Below, piece by piece: positions 1 to 8,673 of a stretch of DNA of 64,000 nt. Source of the DNA: Variovorax paradoxus (GTDB lineage Bacteria; Pseudomonadota; Gammaproteobacteria; Burkholderiales; Burkholderiaceae_C); contig CP063167.1 of the NCBI GenBank assembly GCA_016806145.1, positions 1,050,501 to 1,114,500 of the forward strand, given 5' to 3'. The position numbers and the translations under genes are program-made. Each line of letters opens with the position of its first letter. Within the stretch, counting starts at the first letter, position 1. Under the pieces are notes generated by a model. It was given only the letters and a program-made list of their open reading frames with translations, searched no databases and was not told the origin of the DNA.

Positions 1-382
1 GGCCGTGACCTCGGCGTCGATGGTGTCGCAGATCTGCGATACGCCGGCCAAGCATGCGCTGTTCACGGTCGGCGGCGGGCACTCCGTCATCTACGGGCCC
101 CATGGCAACCCGCTGTCCGAGCGCATGCCTGACACCTGGGAGGGCGTCATCTGCGCCGAGATCGACCTGGGCGAGATCGCGGTGGCCAAGGCGGCCGCCG
201 ATCCCGCGGGCCACTACGCGCGCGCCGATGTCATGCGGCTCATGATCAACCGGGCACCGAACCACCGGGTCCATGTTTTCGACCTGGCGCTTCAGGCCGA
301 GGGCGGCGCGTCCGGGCAGGCGCAGCGCCTCGACACCGATGCGGTGACCGAGCACGCGGTCGGCGCGAACAGCCCGGCTTGA
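1..382 (+). CDS. Nitrilase, C-terminal part (5' end outside window)
   Basis: The reading frame is open from the first bases, so this is the end of a gene that begins upstream. The visible ~126 residues match the C-terminal part of carbon-nitrogen hydrolases of the nitrilase/cyanide hydratase branch: GGGHSVIYGPHG, then a WEGVICAEIDLGEI strand, then GHYARADVMRL. The family converts nitriles to carboxylic acids and ammonia in the cytoplasm. The catalytic Glu-Lys-Cys residues would lie in the missing upstream part, so activity cannot be judged. The gene points toward the conjugation operon and is not co-transcribed with it. It is probably cargo of the element or host DNA at its edge. Confidence 0.8.
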   Translation, partial: AVTSASMVSQICDTPAKHALFTVGGGHSVIYGPHGNPLSERMPDTWEGVICAEIDLGEIAVAKAAADPAGHYARADVMRLMINRAPNHRVHVFDLALQAEGGASGQAQRLDTDAVTEHAVGANSPA

Positions 383-585
383 CGAGGCTTCCCTCCCACT
401 CGGCGGGTCATCGACACTCGTCTCACTTCATTAGCGCGGTGACTCGGTCCGCAAGCCCGGGTCGCAGACCTAAGGCCGCATCGTCTCAGTGGTAGTCCGC
501 TTCGCGCTAATGACGAATGGCCAACGCCCTGATCTGCTGGTCGCAAAGGATTTCGCGGAGGTCATCTCAACCCCGCGAACCCTGG

Positions 586-877
586 TCATGTGTTTGGGTC
601 TTGAAGCTCGCGACCCCGTGCATGAATGCGGGCCTGGGATGCGATCGAACACCTCGGCCACAGGTTGCGAAACACCAGTTCGTAGATCTTCTTGCCAAGC
701 GGTATCCCCACGCGCGTAGAACTCGCCTTGAACACGGCAGCGTTCGACGGCTCGGCACGCCCCATCGGCGGCAGAAGTGCTGACGGGTCCGCCAGCATCC
801 GCAACCGATTCGAGTTCGGCACGCAGTTCAGGCTCGACGTCAAAGGTAGTCACGATGCGTGAATTCATGGTGGCCAC
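586..877 (-). pseudogene. Antitoxin of the YlcI/YnfO-like type, frameshifted
   Basis: From the ATG at 877 the protein starts MNSRIVTTFDVEPELRAEL, continues with AVERCRVQGEFYARG and TAWQEDLRTGVSQPVAEVFDRI, and then loses its frame. The expected ending continues in a second frame as QARIHARGRELQ, ending near 586. This is the pattern of small ribbon-helix-helix-like antitoxins that precede RelE/ParE-type toxin genes. The frame change lies near position 650. No toxin gene can be read downstream on the same strand, so the module looks dead. The middle, around residues 30-45, also matches the family poorly, which suggests a further lesion. Confidence 0.5.
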
Positions 878-1740
878 TTTGTCACGGTTGTACTTGAATC
901 GCCACCTCCGGCCGCGCTGACACCTTCGATAGGTTTGAGTCGGGCTGGTTCGGCTGCGCCAGCGAGTGGCTGCACTTCAGGTGCCCTTACGAGGTTCGTC
1001 GCAACTTGTGAGCATGCCCGCGCACAGCGCGGTGTGCTGGCGAAGTGCAGCGCAAGGGCAAGAACGAACAGGTGGGCGGGGTAGAAGGCATAGAAGACCC
1101 ATCGCCGCCGTTCAAGGGGAACATGAATGCGGCTGAACCCCCAGATCAGCGGCAGCGCGGCCATGGCAGCGAAGTTGCCGTTGACGAGCCATAGGGACGC
1201 GGTCGCAAGCAGCCAGGCGATCGCGGTCTTGATGCTCGGACGACGAATGAAAGAGCGCGCGCCCAGGCAGCACAGCAATCCCGGCCACCAGAATTCAACC
1301 ACGGTGCCGCCCACTACAAAGGTGAGCAGTGCCAGCCATCGATGGCCATCGCTCCGGAGCTCCAGCAGCCAGGCGATGAAGGTCGCGACGAGCAACGCCG
1401 CCATGATGTTCAGTGGCCACCATCCGACCAGCAGAACGAACGCGGGCGTTGCGAGCACACCGAAGGCCGCGAGCCGCTTCGCTACACGTCGATGCACATT
1501 GTTGGCCTGCGCGCGAGGTCGCGCGAGGTTGTACATGAGCACAAAGCCGAAAAGCGGCATCGCCATGCGACCGAGCAGGTAGAGCGTCGTGACCTGCCCG
1601 CTCAGAATGTACTTGTTGACATGGTCCCCCACCATCAACGCCAGCGCGAGCCACTTGAGCGACTCGAGCGATCCATCCGCCACGTGCCAGCGGCCGCTGG
1701 CCGTCGCTTCGCACCGGCTGCTGCTGTGCGTTGTGGGCAT
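865..1740 (-). CDS. traX: TraX-family membrane protein (pilin acetylation)
   Basis: A polytopic inner-membrane protein of 291 residues with about seven hydrophobic segments. Its opening LKWLALALMVGDHVNKY and following LLGRMAMPLFGFVLMYNLAR are typical of TraX proteins, which N-acetylate conjugative pilin subunits in F-like systems. I chose the ATG at 1740, behind a GAGAAG sequence; an ATG at 1776 is in frame but has no better ribosome site. It is the last gene of the leftward transfer operon, about 100 bases behind the polyvalent protein gene. The C-terminal ~55 residues are low in hydrophobicity and not family-like, and may be a drifted tail. The modified substrate would presumably be the VirB2 pilin encoded upstream. 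Confidence 0.8.
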   Translation of the reverse strand: MPTTHSSSRCEATASGRWHVADGSLESLKWLALALMVGDHVNKYILSGQVTTLYLLGRMAMPLFGFVLMYNLARPRAQANNVHRRVAKRLAAFGVLATPAFVLLVGWWPLNIMAALLVATFIAWLLELRSDGHRWLALLTFVVGGTVVEFWWPGLLCCLGARSFIRRPSIKTAIAWLLATASLWLVNGNFAAMAALPLIWGFSRIHVPLERRRWVFYAFYPAHLFVLALALHFASTPRCARACSQVATNLVRAPEVQPLAGAAEPARLKPIEGVSAAGGGDSSTTVTKWPP

Positions 1741-1839
1741 CAAGGTCTTCTCGTGCGCATCACGACGCATGGTCATCTGGCAGCGTGCGGATCGAGTCCG
1801 CAGCGGCCGGCGAAGGGCGCGCGCCTCTGCCTTGCGAGT

Positions 1840-2589
1840 TCACGTCCGCTCATGGGCATGCCTGTCCCACTCGGTGGCGCGTCCCGGCCCTGAGAGGACG
1901 GGCGCTCGCGCCATCGCCACCCGCCTGTCTGGAAGATGGAGGTCCAGCCCATCCACGAGCGCATCAGCGATGCGATGGCGAATGGATGCGAGTAACTGCT
2001 GCTGAGAGTGCGGATCGGCGGTGAGGCGCCGTGCATACTGTGCAGCCAGTTGCAGTCCGGCCATGGCGTATGTCAGACGAGGGTCGCGCCGCATGGTCTC
2101 TGGCGACAACGTTCGTGCGACGCGCAGATGCTGAGCTTCTTGCGCGAGCATGTGCACATGGTCTTGCGTCTCGATGCGCCAGTGACGCCGCTGGGCACGC
2201 ATCCGCTCTTGTCCGACTGCGTCTTTGTAGCCGTCCTCGGCGGGCACGCGAAGCCGGACGGGTTGCGTGCCCAGAGGCAAGACGACGACGTCGTCTCCGA
2301 TGCGTGGCTGGGAGGCCGCTCGCTGGAGCGCGGCTTCCAGGTCGGCGCCCCAAAGCCTGCGCTCTCCAACCTCTGTGCGCAGGAGGACGTAGAACGAGCG
2401 TCGTGCTGCCGGATCGAACCGATAAGGCGCTGCGGCGGCCTCCAGCAACACGCCGCGCACGGGCGCGCGGCCACTGCGCGGGCGCCTTGTGCTGGCGGTC
2501 TCCTGCGGATCGTTGGACCCCGATGGCGGCGAAGACGCGGCCCCTGGCGGCTGCGCGCCGAGTGGGGCGGCATTGGATGAGGAGTGCAT
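1840..2589 (-). CDS. Polyvalent mobilisation-associated protein (relaxase/primase accessory domain)
   Basis: A 249-residue soluble protein. Residues ~55-135 contain RRSFYVLLRTEVGERRLWG, ADLEAALQRA and later ERMRAQRRHWRIE. This layout (a strand pair ending in WG-DLE-AL, then an N-W or H-W motif) is that of the large polyvalent protein domains found in relaxases, Zeta-toxin and primase-like proteins of conjugative elements. No nuclease, primase or kinase motif is present, so this is either a free-standing accessory domain or the survivor of a larger TraI-like protein. It follows the coupling protein gene by 27 bases and precedes traX. The C-terminal half (RDPRLTYAMAGLQLAAQ, IRHRIADAL) is helical and unassigned. 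A role in DNA processing is inferred from context only. Confidence 0.6.
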   Translation of the reverse strand: MHSSSNAAPLGAQPPGAASSPPSGSNDPQETASTRRPRSGRAPVRGVLLEAAAAPYRFDPAARRSFYVLLRTEVGERRLWGADLEAALQRAASQPRIGDDVVVLPLGTQPVRLRVPAEDGYKDAVGQERMRAQRRHWRIETQDHVHMLAQEAQHLRVARTLSPETMRRDPRLTYAMAGLQLAAQYARRLTADPHSQQQLLASIRHRIADALVDGLDLHLPDRRVAMARAPVLSGPGRATEWDRHAHERT

Positions 2590-2616
2590 GCGATGGCCTT
2601 GGTTGGAATGGACCGC

Positions 2617-4560
2617 TCAGACCAGCAGGCGGGCCATGAACTCATCGGTGCGGCGCTTCATCTCCTCCTCGCTCAGTGGCTCGGTGGGGATGTCGACGTC
2701 GTCGAAGTCGAAAGAAAAGTCCTTCAGATCCAAGCTGCCGTCGAGCACGGCCTGCGCCATCTGCAAGTTGTCCTTCGACAGTGCATGGCCCGTACTCGTG
2801 GCAGGCGTCGTCGAGGTCGCAGCGCTCGATCCTGCCGGCGGCGCAGGCGCTGGCATGGCATATCCCGCAAGTGCCGTGGTTGCACGCACAGCCATCGTGA
2901 GCTTCGGGACTTCGGGTGGAGCGATCTCCCGCCGGGCAAAGGATTTGTCCTTGAAGTAGATGATGCGGTGAGCGAGGACGGGTCGGAGTCCTTCGTAAAA
3001 GAGGATCATGCGTGCTGGGTCGAGTTCCTTGACTTCCTGGGGCAGCAGCAGCTGGCGCGGCTGTTCGCTGATGCTGACGCTGCCCGATGTGCCTGAGCCG
3101 CCCCACATCGGACGGCTGACGCTTTTCTGGCGGACCGTGTAGGTGCCGAGCTCGCGTGAGATGGCCTCGGCATCCTCATACTCTTTGGGCGGAAAAACGA
3201 TGCGCGCGGCGAGCATCTTGCGAATCGACTTGGCACCCTCCACGCCGTACTTCTCGATCAGCTGCGAGTTGGACTGGACGATCACCACGGTGCGCACGTT
3301 GTAGCCGGGCAGGAACGCCGTGGATTCCGCGATCACCGGAATGCGCCCGAGCGCGGGGAACTCGTCGAGCATGAGCAGCAGCTGGTGCTTCAGGGCCGGG
3401 TTGCTCTCGGGCAGTTCCCGCGTCTGCAAACCGATGGCCTGCTGGAAGAACAGGTTGAGCAAGGGCTGCAGACGTGCGATGTTGTCTGGGTTGATCTGCA
3501 CATAGATCGAGATCGGGCGTTTGCGCAGGTCGCGAAGATCGAAGTCGTTGGCCGAAGTGGCCGCGTCGATCAGGGGGTTGAGCCATAGATCAAGTCGACT
3601 CGTGAAGGTCTTGCGGATGCTCGAGGCGGTCGTCGGTGCGAGGTCGATGACGTCGTAGAGACTGCGCACAGCCTCCTGCGACAGTGGGTAGCCGGCGCGC
3701 TCGCACGATTCGATGACGCGCTTCCAATGTTTCTGGAAGCCCTCCGCGTCGCTCGCCATTCCCTGGCGCAGGACTTCACCCAAGGTGCGCGTCGCCCCGG
3801 GTGTCTCGAACAGGTACAGCGCGATCCCGAGGAACAGCGATCGCGCGGACGAGGTCCAGAAGGGATCGCCCGCCAGGGGATCCGGGAACAGCATCGTTCC
3901 GATGCGCTGCAGGTCGTCGATGCAGCGGTAAGGCGTTTGCGACACATAGCCCAGTGGATTCCAGCGCGAGGAGCGCTCCTGCTCGGACAGGGGATCGAAC
4001 AGGTGCACTTCCTGGCCCTTGGAAAGCCGGAAACCCGCTGTGCGCATGAAGTTCTCTCCCTTCACGTCGCTCACGATGGTGGAGCCGGGCCAGTTCAGCA
4101 GGTTAGGCACCACGACGCCCACGCCCTTGCCGCTGCGAGGAGGTGCTTCGACTTCGGCGCCTTGTTGACCGGCGAGCACGAGGTAGCGCGCGCCCAGGCG
4201 CCCGAGAACGATGCCGTTGTCTGCGAGCAGCCCGGCCTTCCGAATCTCGCGGTGCGTGGCGAATCGGGCCTCGCCATGCAGCGCGCGTCGGCGTGGGACC
4301 ATCGCGATGGCCACGCCACCGAGCGTGACCCCTTGTGCTCCCACCAAAGCGGCCAGCAGCGATCGACGAACTTCGGGTCTGTCACCGTAAGCAAGCCAGT
4401 AGTCAACGATCGTCGACAGCGTGGCGCTGTCGGGCGGCAGCTTCATGAGCATCAAGAAGGCGTAGCCGGCCGCCCACAGGCCCACCACGGCCGCGACGAG
4501 CAAGGCGCCCCCAATCCTGAAAGCACTAGGCCAAGGCTCGACGCTTGGTGCTGGGGTCAT
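2617..4560 (-). CDS. virD4: Type IV coupling protein, VirD4/TraG family
   Basis: A 647-residue hexameric ATPase that links the relaxosome to the secretion channel. Two membrane segments occupy residues ~15-40 and ~70-90. The Walker A motif APPRSGKGVG is at ~139-148 and is followed by VPNLLNWPGSTIVSDVKGE, characteristic of TraG/VirD4. Walker B LLLMLDEFPALG is at ~395-405. The start ATG at 4560 has CAGGAG eight bases upstream and overlaps the end of virB11 by 35 bases, showing translational coupling; a longer ATG at 4596 lacks this site. The C-terminus is acidic and low-complexity (DLKDFSFDFDDVDIP), as is common for coupling proteins that recruit substrates. All ATPase motifs are intact. Confidence 0.96.
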   Translation of the reverse strand: MTPAPSVEPWPSAFRIGGALLVAAVVGLWAAGYAFLMLMKLPPDSATLSTIVDYWLAYGDRPEVRRSLLAALVGAQGVTLGGVAIAMVPRRRALHGEARFATHREIRKAGLLADNGIVLGRLGARYLVLAGQQGAEVEAPPRSGKGVGVVVPNLLNWPGSTIVSDVKGENFMRTAGFRLSKGQEVHLFDPLSEQERSSRWNPLGYVSQTPYRCIDDLQRIGTMLFPDPLAGDPFWTSSARSLFLGIALYLFETPGATRTLGEVLRQGMASDAEGFQKHWKRVIESCERAGYPLSQEAVRSLYDVIDLAPTTASSIRKTFTSRLDLWLNPLIDAATSANDFDLRDLRKRPISIYVQINPDNIARLQPLLNLFFQQAIGLQTRELPESNPALKHQLLLMLDEFPALGRIPVIAESTAFLPGYNVRTVVIVQSNSQLIEKYGVEGAKSIRKMLAARIVFPPKEYEDAEAISRELGTYTVRQKSVSRPMWGGSGTSGSVSISEQPRQLLLPQEVKELDPARMILFYEGLRPVLAHRIIYFKDKSFARREIAPPEVPKLTMAVRATTALAGYAMPAPAPPAGSSAATSTTPATSTGHALSKDNLQMAQAVLDGSLDLKDFSFDFDDVDIPTEPLSEEEMKRRTDEFMARLLV

Positions 4561-5638
4561 GCCAAATCTCCTGCACGATGCGTCGCTGCCGCACACGTGC
4601 GCATTGGATGACGATGTCCACGCTCAGCTGCGAAAGCTCCACGCCTTCACGCGTGGTCATGCCCTGGCCCGCGGCGCTGCGCTTCATCAACTGCGCGAGT
4701 GCCACGAAGGCCATCTGCGCACTGTCGGCATGGACGCTGGTGATCGAGCCCGGATGGCCCGTGTTCACGGAGACGAGGTAGTCATAGACTTCATCGCCGG
4801 TTCGCAGTTCGGACAGGAAAATGCGGTCGGGACGCTGACGTTTGGCGCCAGCCAGGAGCTGCCCTGGCGTCACGATCGCCTGTCCCTGAGCGCCCTGGGA
4901 GTAGAAGAGACGCACGTGATTGGGCTGGTTGCGAAGGGACAGCTCCCTGACGTCTTCGATGGTGATCAGCCGGTCCTCGGGGGGCACTTCGAGAATCAAT
5001 GCCTTGCTCAGCGTCGTCTTGCCCGAGCCGGTGGCGCCCGACAGCAAGATGTTGCGGCGCAGTCGAACTGCGCGGCGCAGGAAGTCTCCGAACCTGCGTT
5101 CGCGAAGCAAACCCGCAAGCTCGCGGTCTCCGGGGCCTGCAGAACCCGCCTCCGACGCTGCCTTCAATGCTGGTTCGTTGTAGCGTGTCGGCTCGAACAC
5201 GCCCATCGATTCAAGTTGATCGAGCGACCACAGTGCACTGGAGGGACGACGGATCGTGATCGAAACGGTCTGCTCGGAGGTCGCCGGGGGCAGCACGATC
5301 TGTATGCGTTCGCCGCCAGGCAAGGTGGCCGACAACAACGGCTCCTGGGCCGAGACGCGCTGCTTCGTGAAGTTGGCAACGAGCTTGGCGATCGACATGC
5401 ACCAGTCGAAGCTCGCGAACGCAAGGATCTCGCGCGTCCACCCCGTCTGCCGTTCCACAAAAGCGATTCCTGGTTCGTTGATGCAGATCTCCGTGACCTC
5501 GGTGTCCTCGAGCAGCGGCATCAGCGGGTCGAGAAACAGCGCGAGCGAGGAGGGCGGCGGTGGCGCGGCTGCCGTCGCCACGCCTGAAGCTTCCGCTTCT
5601 TCAGGGTTGGGCAGGCGCGACGCGTAGGGCATAGACAT
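4526..5638 (-). CDS. virB11: VirB11 traffic ATPase
   Basis: A 370-residue cytoplasmic ATPase that powers pilus assembly and DNA transfer. The N-terminal domain (residues ~40-150) holds DTEVTEICINEPG and the catalytic domain holds Walker A SGATGSGKTTL at ~200-210. The ASP-box-like region DRLITIEDVRELSL and the His box region NTGHPGSITSVHAD follow. These are the signatures of VirB11/PilT-like secretion ATPases. Its ATG lies inside the last codons of virB10 (38-base overlap), and a second in-frame ATG six bases later is also possible. No disruption is seen. Confidence 0.95.
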   Translation of the reverse strand: MSMPYASRLPNPEEAEASGVATAAAPPPPSSLALFLDPLMPLLEDTEVTEICINEPGIAFVERQTGWTREILAFASFDWCMSIAKLVANFTKQRVSAQEPLLSATLPGGERIQIVLPPATSEQTVSITIRRPSSALWSLDQLESMGVFEPTRYNEPALKAASEAGSAGPGDRELAGLLRERRFGDFLRRAVRLRRNILLSGATGSGKTTLSKALILEVPPEDRLITIEDVRELSLRNQPNHVRLFYSQGAQGQAIVTPGQLLAGAKRQRPDRIFLSELRTGDEVYDYLVSVNTGHPGSITSVHADSAQMAFVALAQLMKRSAAGQGMTTREGVELSQLSVDIVIQCARVRQRRIVQEIWHDPSTKRRALA

Positions 5639-6941
5639 CGCGGAAGTCCACGTCTCGGGCCACCAGGATCTGGATGCGTTCGCCCTGGTTCTTGATCACG
5701 GTTGGAGGTATCGCAATGGTGCTGCGCAGTACCTCGGTCAGGATGTCCCGGCTGCCTTGGCGACCGACCACCAGCGCGCCGCGGTTGGTCAGGCCCGCGC
5801 CACCTTGCTGCTGGGCCGTCAGCGCCTGCATCGTGCCGTCGATGACCGACACGAGGATCGCTGCGCCAAAGCGCTCCCAGAAGTGGGTGTCCACAAATCC
5901 CGGTAGGCCGTTGCGCCCCAGCTCGTCGGTGCCCGGCGATGCCAACTGGACCACCACCCCGGTGGGTGTTCTCGCCTCGCTCCAAAGCACGAAAACACGG
6001 CCCTGTCCGTGGCGGGGCGAGCCGCGCTGCTCACCCACGTACTTCGTGCCGCGCTCGAGCAGCACCACCTTGCCGTCGGCACTGTAGATGTCGCTGGCAC
6101 CGATGCAGGTGGTGAGACCTTCGTAGGTCGAATCGATCGCGGTCTCCAAGGTGCAATCGATGAATGCGCCCTTGGGCAGAAGAAAGCGGCGCGTCGGCAG
6201 GACCTGTGCTGTAACGGCGGGGGTGCGCGTCGGTCGGAGACTGCCCTCGAGGCCAGGAGGGCTGGAGAGGCTGGAGGGTGGCGGCTGCAAGGCACCCAGG
6301 ATCTGCGCCATGTTGGGTACGCCACTTGCCGCCGGCCCGGCCGGGCCGCCGGCGAAAGCGGCCGTTGCTGCGGCTGCGTCAGGCGACAGCGCGTGCCGCA
6401 TCACGGGCGTTCCGAGCTTGCGCTCGAGCGCAAGCTGGGCTGGGGTCTTTGGCGGTGGTCCGCCCGGGGGTGTCGCCGCCGCTGCAGGCGGTGAAGCGCT
6501 GGGTGGCGGTGCGGAGGCCTGTGGTGGCGTCGGCGGCGGATCGATCCGGCCCAGCGGCGGCACCTTGGTTTCGCCGCCGGCGCGGGCCGCCGAGGCCTTC
6601 TGTGCGGCCAACTGCGCCTCGCGACCCTTGGCGTACTGGGTGCTGTAGTACCAAAACAGGAAACCGGCACCCAGCAGCAGCATGGTGCCGATGGCCACGA
6701 AGCTGCTGATCCTCGACTGGATCGTGCGTTCCCGATTCACCGAGGGAATGGTCCGCTCCCCGTCGATCGCATGGCCGCGCCCGGTGTGGGACGCATCAGG
6801 GCGCTCTGGACGGCGGGGAACGGAATAAAGCTCGCCAGTGTCTGGATCGACCGCGCCCGCGCGGCGACTTCCTCCGAGCGCTTCGTCGTCAGCGGATGAA
6901 ATTGCCGGCGGATCACGATCCGGATTCGACGCGCCACTCAC
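5601..6941 (-). CDS. virB10: VirB10/TrbI core-complex protein
   Basis: A 446-residue inner-to-outer membrane spanning scaffold of the secretion channel. A single membrane segment (SSFVAIGTMLLLGAGFLFWY) lies near residue 80, preceded by a charged cytoplasmic tail. A proline-rich periplasmic spacer follows (~120-175), then the C-terminal beta-barrel/antenna domain with LPKGAFIDCTLETAI and GRVFVLWSEARTPTG, typical of TrbI-like proteins. I place the start at a GTG (6941) that overlaps the TGA of virB9; the longer ORF has 31 implausible arginine-rich residues in front. The protein bridges VirB9/VirB7 with VirB4/VirB11/VirD4. Confidence 0.94.
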   Translation of the reverse strand: MSGASNPDRDPPAISSADDEALGGSRRAGAVDPDTGELYSVPRRPERPDASHTGRGHAIDGERTIPSVNRERTIQSRISSFVAIGTMLLLGAGFLFWYYSTQYAKGREAQLAAQKASAARAGGETKVPPLGRIDPPPTPPQASAPPPSASPPAAAATPPGGPPPKTPAQLALERKLGTPVMRHALSPDAAAATAAFAGGPAGPAASGVPNMAQILGALQPPPSSLSSPPGLEGSLRPTRTPAVTAQVLPTRRFLLPKGAFIDCTLETAIDSTYEGLTTCIGASDIYSADGKVVLLERGTKYVGEQRGSPRHGQGRVFVLWSEARTPTGVVVQLASPGTDELGRNGLPGFVDTHFWERFGAAILVSVIDGTMQALTAQQQGGAGLTNRGALVVGRQGSRDILTEVLRSTIAIPPTVIKNQGERIQILVARDVDFRDVYALRVAPAQP

Positions 6942-7777
6942 GGCTGCTCTCCCACGGTTGTGCGTTGGACATCGGGCGCCACCGTCGCGCCGGGCGTGCG
7001 CGCACCGCTTGCGAATGCCTTGTTGACCACGCATCCCACGAGCTGACCCCGGCGCAGCACGATGCGATGCGCCAGGCGATGGATCACGATCTCGTCGGCG
7101 TCGATGTTGAAGTTCAGCAATGACTCCGTGCCGTCGTCGTTCTGAACGAACATGGCCGGCAGTTCAGCCTGGTCGGCGAACCGAAGGCGGATGTGGTGGC
7201 CGTCGTCGAAGGCGCGGGTCGGCTTGAGCGACTCACTTCCGCAGAACCAGTAGTCCCAGTTGCGCGTGGCTGCCGTGCGGGTGAGCTTCGCCTCCACCTC
7301 AGCGCGCTTTCTCGCCTCTTCGGCAGCGCGCAGCGTGTCGGCCGGATAGTTGAACCGGATCGAATAGATCATTCGTCGAGCCGCGGCCCCGGCGGGCGCC
7401 CGGGCTGAGACGATGTAGTCGAAGTGATAGGTGCGACGGTCGGTGAGGATCGTGAGGTTCGTATTGGCCTGCGCTTCCTTCGGCTTGAGGAAGAGGTGGT
7501 TGCGCTGCGCACCTACGTCGAAGGAGCCGTTGTCGCCGGAGCCCAGATTCACGAATGTCTCGCCTTCGGCGAACTGCAGGTGAATCTGGTAGCCCACGTA
7601 GCCATGCAGGCTGATGACGTCTTCCGGGTCGTAGTCGATTGTGCGCACGCGCGCATCGACGTGCCCCTCGGACGGGATCGTTGCGGCGCGCACCGCCGTG
7701 TGGGTGGTGCACAGCCAGCCAAGGACGAGCACCAGCATGAGCGCGGGCTGGCGGAAAGATGCAAGACGATGGTTCAT
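6938..7777 (-). CDS. virB9: VirB9 outer core-complex protein
   Basis: A 279-residue secreted protein. The start at 7777 gives a clear signal peptide (MNHRLASFRQPALMLVLVLG ending near AVRA). The mature part contains IDYDPEDVISLHGYVGYQIH, the FAEGE turn and LKPKEAQANTNLTILTDRR, typical of the N-terminal domain of VirB9/TrbG, and a C-terminal NWDYWFCGS/PTRAFDDG domain that packs on VirB7 in known complexes. Cysteine residues at WFCGS and VGCVV could pair with the neighbouring lipoprotein. The ATG shares bases with the TGA of virB8 (TGATG). Confidence 0.94.
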   Translation of the reverse strand: MNHRLASFRQPALMLVLVLGWLCTTHTAVRAATIPSEGHVDARVRTIDYDPEDVISLHGYVGYQIHLQFAEGETFVNLGSGDNGSFDVGAQRNHLFLKPKEAQANTNLTILTDRRTYHFDYIVSARAPAGAAARRMIYSIRFNYPADTLRAAEEARKRAEVEAKLTRTAATRNWDYWFCGSESLKPTRAFDDGHHIRLRFADQAELPAMFVQNDDGTESLLNFNIDADEIVIHRLAHRIVLRRGQLVGCVVNKAFASGARTPGATVAPDVQRTTVGEQP

Positions 7778-8505
7778 CAGCGCGCCTGCTTTGCGGGGGA
7801 GAGGGGGACGGCGACGGTTGGTGCGACTTCGGGCTCGCGCCGATACTCGACCACCCTGAAACCCAGGGGATTGAGCGAGCGCCATTTGTCATCCTTCGAT
7901 GGCGGCACGTAAGCGAACTCGATCGTCGCCACCCAATGGGTCGTCTGCTCATCGCCCGTGCCACCGGCTCGGGCGTAGCGGCTGAAGCGAACTTGTGCAA
8001 GCTTCTCCTTGCCGCTTTCCAGCTTGAGAAAGGTCACAGCACGCACTTGCGCGCGAATGGCCGTGCCGTCCTTGAAGGTGTTGAGCGGCGAGAGTGGATT
8101 GTTGGCGGCCCACGACGCCGCCCAGGCCTGGTTCAGGAGAGGCGAGTTCTGGGAGGCGACCAGCTCGTAGTCGGCTTCGGCGGTCGCATAGAAGTAGCGC
8201 TCGCGCGCAATGACGTAGTTCTGCAGCAGGTTGCGCGTCACGACCTCTTGAATGTCGGTGGTGCCTTCATAGGCCGGCACGATGTCGACGATGCCGCTGC
8301 TGCTGTCCACGCGAATGACCACCGGCACCGGCTGCTTGAGGGGCGTGAGTCCGGCGACGGCGGCCACGGCGAATACCGCGACGGCCGTGGCGGCCGCGGC
8401 CACGACCCAGGCGGTCTTGGCTGAGCCTTGGGCGCGACGTGCGCGGTCGAGCTCCCAGCTCTGAGCTTCGAGCGTGTAGCGCTCGAGCGCCTCGTCACGA
8501 TGCAT
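7777..8505 (-). CDS. virB8: VirB8 inner-membrane assembly protein
   Basis: A 242-residue bitopic protein: a short cytoplasmic N-terminus (MHRDEALERYTLEAQSWELD), one membrane helix (residues ~30-55) and a periplasmic NTF2-like domain containing RERYFYATAEADYELVASQ and NPLGFRVVEYR. VirB8 nucleates the channel with VirB6, VirB9 and VirB10. The ATG at 8505 has GGAG nine bases upstream; the longer frame to 8604 reads through the lipoprotein gene and is not used. It overlaps the end of that lipoprotein gene by 11 bases. Confidence 0.93.
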   Translation of the reverse strand: MHRDEALERYTLEAQSWELDRARRAQGSAKTAWVVAAAATAVAVFAVAAVAGLTPLKQPVPVVIRVDSSSGIVDIVPAYEGTTDIQEVVTRNLLQNYVIARERYFYATAEADYELVASQNSPLLNQAWAASWAANNPLSPLNTFKDGTAIRAQVRAVTFLKLESGKEKLAQVRFSRYARAGGTGDEQTTHWVATIEFAYVPPSKDDKWRSLNPLGFRVVEYRREPEVAPTVAVPLSPAKQAR

Positions 8506-8641
8506 CTGAGTCTCCTGCAGGACGGGGCGCGGAGGCACCGTTGATGGGTGTGAGGGCGCCTTCGCAGGTCGGAGGTCGGGGCGCTCGCGTGCCGCAGCCG
8601 CCAAGTGCGAGGGTGAGCAAGAGTGCGACCATGAATCTCAC
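8495..8641 (-). CDS. virB7: Tiny VirB7-like lipoprotein
   Basis: A 48-residue secreted peptide (VRFMVALLLTLALGGCGTRA...) with a hydrophobic leader ending in the lipobox LGGC, so the mature protein would start at this cysteine and be anchored to the outer membrane. A second cysteine follows (PPTCEGALTPING), as in VirB7 proteins that form a disulfide with VirB9. I prefer the GTG at 8641 because AGGAG lies eight bases upstream; the ATG at 8632 is an alternative. Its position between virB6 and virB8 matches virB7 in other systems. Assignment rests on size, lipobox and position. Confidence 0.72.
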   Translation of the reverse strand: MRFMVALLLTLALGGCGTRAPRPPTCEGALTPINGASAPRPAGDSDAS

Positions 8642-8673
8642 GTGAGAGCTCCTATAAAGTCTTTTCAGAGGGG

